Source: a virus
Reading direction: 5' to 3' (one strand)
DNA: 64,000 nucleotides
Virus record (IMG/VR): IMGVR_UViG_3300044675_005482
Span: 1-64,000 of that record
Positions 59,182 through 64,000 of this stretch are shown piece by piece. The notes under the pieces were generated by a model. That model made no database searches and was not told the origin of the DNA. It worked only from the letters and a program-made list of their open reading frames with translations. Positions within the stretch are counted from its first letter, which is position 1; each line of letters starts with the position of its first letter. The position numbers were made by a program, and so were the translations under genes.

Positions 59182-62100
59182 TGAGTTTTACGCACTTACA
59201 CGTTCACTCCTATTATTCATTAATGGATGGACTTAACTCACCTAAAGAATTATGTCAGGCAGCGCTAGATGCTGGACAAACTGCAATTGCAATCACAGAC
59301 CATGGTACTCTCTCGTCACACAGAGATATGCAGATTGCTGCAAAGGAAATTGGCATTAAGCCGATTCTTGGTGTTGAAGCGTACATTTCTCCAACAGATA
59401 GGTTTGACAAGTCTTCTAAAACAGACAAGAGTATTCAAGCCTATAACCATATTATTTTGCTAGCTAAAAATAAGACTGGGTTGGAGAATATTAATATCCT
59501 GCAAGAGCTTGCCTGGAACGAAGGCTTTTATCATAAGCCACGTATTGACAGAGAGGTATTAAAAGAATATGCTGAAGGTATTATTGTATTGTCTGGATGC
59601 CTTAATGGGCTTATCTCTAAGTGCATCGAAAGGAGCGAGTTTTCTGAGGCTAAACTTATTCTCAAAGACTTTAAGAAAACTTTCGGTGAAGATTTTTATA
59701 TTGAGGTTCAATCTCACAACCCGAAAGAGGTTAACGAAAAACTCTTAGAGTTGGCGGACGAGCTAAAGATTAAGGCGGTGGCAACAGGAGATGCTCACTT
59801 TGCTAAAGAAGAAGATAGAATTCTAGAAGAAGCCCTGCTCATTTTATCTACATCTCCAAAGGCAGACAAAGACACAGATTTTGATATGTCTAGAAACATG
59901 AAGAACATGTTAGATAGATTTAACTATCTTTATCCTGATCGTAGAATTTCATTCCAAGATATGAATCTATTTATCCAGAGTCGCTCTGAAATTGAGGCTG
60001 ACTTTAATAAGGCTGGAATTACTCGTAAGGATATTTACGATAATACAATAGAGATTACTAATAAAATTGGAGACTATGAATTCCATAGCGGACTAGACCT
60101 TCTACCAGTCCCAAAAACAGATGCTGATGAAAGACTAAGGTCCCTATCTGAAAAGGGCTTAGAGAGCCTTCAGAAGGCTTCAGACCCAATTTATATAGAG
60201 CGCCTAGAAGAAGAGCTCTCAGTAATTGCATCTAAAAACTTTGCATCTTACTTCCTTGTTGTAGCCGATATGATTAACTGGGCAAAAGAAAATGGCATTA
60301 AGGTTGGTCCAGGTCGTGGCTCTGCTGCTGGATCCTTAGTTTGTTATGCATTAGGAATTACAGATGTAGATCCAATTGAATATAACCTTTTGTTTTTCCG
60401 ATTTATTAATCCAGAGCGAAATGACTTTCCAGATATTGATACAGACTTTGAAGACCGTCGACGTAAAGAAGTTAAAGACTATTTAAAGAAAAGATTTAAG
60501 CATGTTGCTTCTATCTCTACATATACTTATTTTAAGGATAAGGGTGTAGTTAGAGATGCTGCTCGTGTATTTATGGTTCCGCTTCAAGAAGTTAACCGTG
60601 CAATGAAATCAATTGACACCTTTGAAGACTTTATGGAGTCTCCAAATACAAAAGAATTTAGAATGAAATACCCAGAAGTTGTTTGGCTTGCAGAGCGTTT
60701 ACGTGGACGCATTCGTTCTGTTGGAGTTCACGCTGCTGGAGTTGTGGTGGCAAAAGATGATCTTAGAAAGTATGCTCCAGTAGAATCTCGTGCAGATGCT
60801 AATGACGATGTATCTGGACGTATCCCAGTTGTTGCATATGATATGGATACAGTTGCAGATATCGGACTTATTAAGCTTGATGCACTTGGACTTAAGACTT
60901 TGTCTGTTATATCAGATACTTTGTCATCAATTAAAAAGAGAACTGGCAAAGATATTAATCTTTCTAGTCTTAAGTTAGACGATCCAAAAGTCTACAAGAT
61001 GCTAAGCGATGGTTATACCAAGGGAGTTTTCCAGGCAGAAGCAACCCCATACACCAATTTGCTTATCAAGATGGGTGTGGATAAGTTTGAAGACCTTGTT
61101 GCATCAAACGCTTTGGTAAGACCAGGAGCTATGAACACGGTTGGAGCAGCTTACATTGACAGAAAAAATGGTAAAGAGGCTGTTGATTTTAGCCATTTGA
61201 TTATGAAAGAGTTTACCGAAAACACATATGGTGTTATTATATATCAAGAGCAGGTTATGCAAGCCTGTGTGTATTTAGGTGGCATGTCTTGGTCAGAGGC
61301 TGATAAGGTCCGCAAGATTATTGGAAAGAAAAAGGATGCAAAAGAGTTCGACCAGTTCAAAGATCAATTTATTGATGGGGCTTCAAAACACATTACTAAG
61401 AAAAAAGCAGAGCAGCTATGGCACGACTTTGAAGCTCATGCTGGATATTCTTTCAACCGTTCTCACGCTGTTGCTTATTCTATGCTTAGCTATTATACTG
61501 CTTGGCTTAAGTCCTATTATCCTCTTGAGTTCATGTTTTCAGTTCTTAAAAACGAAAACGATAAAGATGCGAGAACAGAATATTTAATTGAGTCTAAGAG
61601 ACTAGGCATTAAAGTAAAGCTTCCACATGTAAATGAGTCTGAGATGTACTTCTCTTTAAAAAATGACTCGATTGTTTTTGGTTTAGCTGAGATTAAATTT
61701 ATTTCAGACAACATTGCAAATAAAATAATAGAAAAGAGGCCATATAAAAACTATGATGACTTTATTGAAAAATCATCGCAAAAAGGTAGCGGTATTAACA
61801 GCAGGGCTGTCTCTGCTCTTAATGCCATCGGTGGTGCGGCGTTTGATGATAATCCAAGACAAGGTAACGAAAAAGACAACTACTACGAATACCTAGGCAT
61901 ACCAACATTTAATTTGGACCTACCTCCAAGAATTAAATCTCAAGCACGACCTATTTCTGAATTTGATGATCTAGGTTCGTTTGTAATGTTTGGAATGGTA
62001 AAGGCAATTAAAAGAGGAACTGGCTGGGCCAGAGTAGAGCTTGTTGATGAAACAGGATCTATTGGACTATTCCATACAGAGCAAACACAAATTGAGACTG

Positions 62101-62447
62101 GGCAAATGTACTTCATCCTTGTTGGAGATAATCGTATTGCCAGATACATTAAGGTTGGAGACATTGATCCCAAGTCCGACGATTTGTTTGTAGACTACCT
62201 GTATCGTAAGGAATATGATTTAGAAGAAGATGAATATATAGTTGTTAACTTTACTCCATACAAAACAAAAGCTGGCAAAATGATGAGCCACATAGTTTTG
62301 TCTAATGCAGATAAAGAATTAACTAGAGTAATTGTTTTTCCAACTATGTACAAAATGTCTTTAGCAAAGATGCGTGAAGGAATGAAGTGTAAGCTGGTTC
62401 TGTCAAAACTTGACGACGGAACTTTAAATGTTAAGGAGATACTATAA
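59181..62447 (+). CDS. dnaE: DNA polymerase III alpha subunit
   Basis: A 1088-residue C-family replicative polymerase. I start it at the ATG at 59181 (TAATG overlap); an in-frame ATG at 59163 adds six residues. The PHP domain opens with THLHVHSYYSLMDG (4-17), retaining HxHxH. The palm has GPGRGSAAGS (about 380-389) and FPDIDTDFEDRRR with Asp418 and Asp420 as catalytic acids. An OB domain lies near the end (about 930-1010). At 1088 it is nearly bacterial length. No beta-clamp gene is visible in the window. Confidence 0.93.
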   Translation: MSFTHLHVHSYYSLMDGLNSPKELCQAALDAGQTAIAITDHGTLSSHRDMQIAAKEIGIKPILGVEAYISPTDRFDKSSKTDKSIQAYNHIILLAKNKTGLENINILQELAWNEGFYHKPRIDREVLKEYAEGIIVLSGCLNGLISKCIERSEFSEAKLILKDFKKTFGEDFYIEVQSHNPKEVNEKLLELADELKIKAVATGDAHFAKEEDRILEEALLILSTSPKADKDTDFDMSRNMKNMLDRFNYLYPDRRISFQDMNLFIQSRSEIEADFNKAGITRKDIYDNTIEITNKIGDYEFHSGLDLLPVPKTDADERLRSLSEKGLESLQKASDPIYIERLEEELSVIASKNFASYFLVVADMINWAKENGIKVGPGRGSAAGSLVCYALGITDVDPIEYNLLFFRFINPERNDFPDIDTDFEDRRRKEVKDYLKKRFKHVASISTYTYFKDKGVVRDAARVFMVPLQEVNRAMKSIDTFEDFMESPNTKEFRMKYPEVVWLAERLRGRIRSVGVHAAGVVVAKDDLRKYAPVESRADANDDVSGRIPVVAYDMDTVADIGLIKLDALGLKTLSVISDTLSSIKKRTGKDINLSSLKLDDPKVYKMLSDGYTKGVFQAEATPYTNLLIKMGVDKFEDLVASNALVRPGAMNTVGAAYIDRKNGKEAVDFSHLIMKEFTENTYGVIIYQEQVMQACVYLGGMSWSEADKVRKIIGKKKDAKEFDQFKDQFIDGASKHITKKKAEQLWHDFEAHAGYSFNRSHAVAYSMLSYYTAWLKSYYPLEFMFSVLKNENDKDARTEYLIESKRLGIKVKLPHVNESEMYFSLKNDSIVFGLAEIKFISDNIANKIIEKRPYKNYDDFIEKSSQKGSGINSRAVSALNAIGGAAFDDNPRQGNEKDNYYEYLGIPTFNLDLPPRIKSQARPISEFDDLGSFVMFGMVKAIKRGTGWARVELVDETGSIGLFHTEQTQIETGQMYFILVGDNRIARYIKVGDIDPKSDDLFVDYLYRKEYDLEEDEYIVVNFTPYKTKAGKMMSHIVLSNADKELTRVIVFPTMYKMSLAKMREGMKCKLVLSKLDDGTLNVKEIL

Positions 62448-62647
62448 TGTCAAGCGAAGAAGAAGTTATTGCCTCGCTCAGCACAAATAAGATATTGGTG
62501 GCAATCCTAGAGTCTTTGGGTAAAGTTTCAGTACCAACCCTGACATTTTTAGATGCTTCTAATGAGGATAAAGAATTAGTTATTGACTATGACGAGGAAG
62601 GCCCGTCATTTGTTTTTAGTGTAAAGGCAAAGCAAAATAATGGATAA
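62447..62647 (+). CDS. Small acidic protein (66 aa)
   Basis: A 66-residue acidic protein between DnaE and the MazG-like gene, overlapping both by a few bases. VIASLSTNKILVAILESLGKV (about 7-27) is helical, followed by beta-like VPTLTFLDA and VIDYDEEGPSFVFSV. Small proteins with this look are frequent next to phage replication genes; no function is known to me. Confidence 0.55.
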   Translation: MSSEEEVIASLSTNKILVAILESLGKVSVPTLTFLDASNEDKELVIDYDEEGPSFVFSVKAKQNNG

Positions 62648-62984
62648 CAGTTTAGTTACAGACTATGGATTAGATGCACTCTCTGCAGTACTTCATGAGA
62701 CCGCTATTGAAAAAGGTTTCTGGGATGGAGATTACAGTAATGACAAAATTGGAAACAAGTTAGCACTTGTTCATTCTGAAGTTACTGAAGTGCTTGAAGC
62801 AATTAGAAAGTCTAAGGGCAGCGAACATATTGTAGAAGAAATTGCAGATATTTTAATTAGAACATTAGATGTATACGCAGCAATGAGAAATGAAAATGTA
62901 GTTGTAGATAGTCTAGATGAAATTCTAAATAAAAAGATTAATATAAATAAAGATAGGCCAAGGCTTCACGGAAACCTATTTTAA
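62640..62984 (+). CDS. MazG-like nucleotide pyrophosphohydrolase
   Basis: A 114-residue all-alpha NTP pyrophosphohydrolase. Metal-binding acids appear in LVHSEVTEVLEAIRK (about 43-57) and IVEEIADILIRTLDVYAAM (about 64-82), the EExxE...ExxD pattern of MazG-like enzymes. It would hydrolyse (d)NTPs or (p)ppGpp-like alarmones, adjusting the nucleotide pool for phage DNA synthesis. Its neighbours DnaE and RecA agree with this. Confidence 0.8.
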   Translation: MDNSLVTDYGLDALSAVLHETAIEKGFWDGDYSNDKIGNKLALVHSEVTEVLEAIRKSKGSEHIVEEIADILIRTLDVYAAMRNENVVVDSLDEILNKKININKDRPRLHGNLF

Positions 62985-62985
62985 A

Positions 62986-62994
62986 TGGTATACT
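62986..62994 (+). promoter_or_regulatory. Extended -10 before recA
   Basis: TGgTATACT (TATACT at 62989-62994) without a convincing -35, about 20 bases before the ATG. An aaaagg ribosome site follows. Confidence 0.45.
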
Positions 62995-63014
62995 AGGAGA
63001 AAGAAAAGGTTAAT

Positions 63015-64000
63015 ATGAAAATAGATATCGATAGTGTACTATCAAAATTAGATCCAAAAACAAGACAAAGAGTTCAATCAGCACAAGATGTAAAAGTAGA
63101 AAAGCAATTAACGCCAAGCATTGGTTTAAACATGGCGCTCAGAGGAGGACTTGGTTACGGTAGACAAGTTCTTGTATGGGGAAATAAGTCTGCTGGAAAG
63201 TCTTCTTTTTGCTTACAAATGATAGCCCTTGCACAAAAAGAAGGAAAGACTTGTGCATGGATTGATGCTGAGGCATCTTATGATCAGTCTTGGGCAGAAG
63301 CTTTAGGAGTTGATTCTTCTAAACTAATTTATTCACCAGCAAAAACTGTTAATGACATGGTAGATGTTGCTACAAAACTTATGGATGCAGGCGTAGACAT
63401 GATCGTTGTAGACTCAATATCTGCTTTGCTACCAGCCATCTACTTTGAAAAAGATGGAAATGAAATGAAAGATTTGCAAGACACTAAGCAAATCGGCGCT
63501 GAAGCAAAGGATATGACTCACGCAGTCAAAATGTTAAACTATGCAAACAAAAACACATTACTTGTTCTCATCTCACAACAACGAAATCAATTTGGATCTA
63601 TGCATGCTTCGCACATCCCCACAGGTGGCATGGCAGTCAAGTTCTTTTCTTCCACTGTCATTAAGCTCTGGTCGTCTGAGGCTGAAGCGAATGCTATTAA
63701 GGCTGGGATTAAAGTTGGCGACAAGATCATTGAGCAAAGAGTCGGAAGGCCAGTTAATTGGATTATTGATTACAACAAACTCGGCCCCCCAAATCTATCA
63801 GGACAATACGACTTTTACTACCAAGGGGAATCTCTTGGTGTAGATTATGTTGGAGAAACTTTAGATGTTGCTGAAATGGTTGGAGCAATTGAAAAGGGCG
63901 GAGCTTGGTATACTGTCAATGGAGAAAGACTTCAAGGACGTGCAAAAGCTGTTCAATATCTTCGTGATAATCCTGAAGTAGTTTTAAAACTACAGGAGGA
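63015..64000 (+). CDS. recA: RecA recombinase (cut by the window end)
   Basis: An open frame of at least 328 codons running off the window. Walker A is GNKSAGKSS (56-64), Walker B is MIVVDSISALLP (about 128-139), and the L2 region carries LVLISQQRNQFGS. It should catalyse strand exchange for phage recombination, repair and late replication. The N-terminal part is shorter than that of bacterial RecA. The C-terminus is outside the window. Ribosome site aaaagg precedes the ATG. Confidence 0.9.
   Translation, partial: MKIDIDSVLSKLDPKTRQRVQSAQDVKVEKQLTPSIGLNMALRGGLGYGRQVLVWGNKSAGKSSFCLQMIALAQKEGKTCAWIDAEASYDQSWAEALGVDSSKLIYSPAKTVNDMVDVATKLMDAGVDMIVVDSISALLPAIYFEKDGNEMKDLQDTKQIGAEAKDMTHAVKMLNYANKNTLLVLISQQRNQFGSMHASHIPTGGMAVKFFSSTVIKLWSSEAEANAIKAGIKVGDKIIEQRVGRPVNWIIDYNKLGPPNLSGQYDFYYQGESLGVDYVGETLDVAEMVGAIEKGGAWYTVNGERLQGRAKAVQYLRDNPEVVLKLQE

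Noticed and set aside
1-64000. Integrase, attachment sites, transfer RNAs or insertion sequences
   Set aside because: I saw no tyrosine or serine recombinase, no cloverleaf with T-loop sequence, and no transposase or terminal repeats. Absence by eye does not exclude a degenerate tRNA.

Overview
The window looks like part of the genome of a tailed double-stranded DNA phage with a long non-contractile tail (siphovirus type). Evidence: a PBSX-type portal, a protease/scaffold gene, an HK97-type capsid, head-tail connectors, a tail-tube protein, a frameshifted tail-assembly chaperone and a 2146-residue tape measure. The DNA is AT-rich by eye. Promoters are sigma70-like, often with an extended -10 (TGn before TATAAT), and several put the start codon at the predicted transcription start, so those mRNAs would be leaderless. 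Leaderless mRNA is common in Actinobacteria, so a low-GC aquatic actinobacterium is a reasonable but unproven host. No integrase, repressor, terminase or tRNA gene was recognised; the terminase probably lies outside the window.

Layout. (1) 34-3726: a leftward operon with one strong promoter and a terminator. It holds a secreted lysozyme-like muralytic protein, two tandem GT61-like glycosyltransferases and small genes. (2) 3749-7099, rightward: a GT4-type glycosyltransferase, a B12-dependent (class II) ribonucleotide reductase and a holin-like membrane protein carrying an EF-hand loop. (3) 7121-19310: a large fibre/adhesin block. It ends in a protein made of Fn3-like domains, 27 tandem FFxPPx hexapeptides and a C-terminal Hint (intein-like) autoprocessing domain. 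(4) 19299-24224: an operon with its own leaderless promoter, encoding five intact prolyl-4-hydroxylase-like 2OG-Fe(II) dioxygenases and two related uncharacterised proteins, followed by a LamG protein. (5) 25986-53622: head and tail morphogenesis in standard order (portal, protease with an internal scaffold start, capsid, connectors, tube, chaperone G/GT, tape measure, tip proteins, Fn3-rich fibres, coiled-coil proteins). (6) 53623-64000: replication and nucleotide genes (metallophosphoesterase, zinc-ribbon and HTH proteins, DnaB-type helicase, CHC2/TOPRIM primase, SSB-like protein, DnaE polymerase, MazG-like protein, RecA running off the end).

The most interesting hypothesis joins regions 1, 3 and 4. 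The phage may make a proline-rich virion stalk, hydroxylate its prolines with a battery of P4H-like enzymes, possibly glycosylate it with its own glycosyltransferases, and cleave or cross-link it through a Hint domain. This resembles, in outline, collagen or extensin maturation. The domains and adjacency are visible in the sequence; the substrate relationship is inference.
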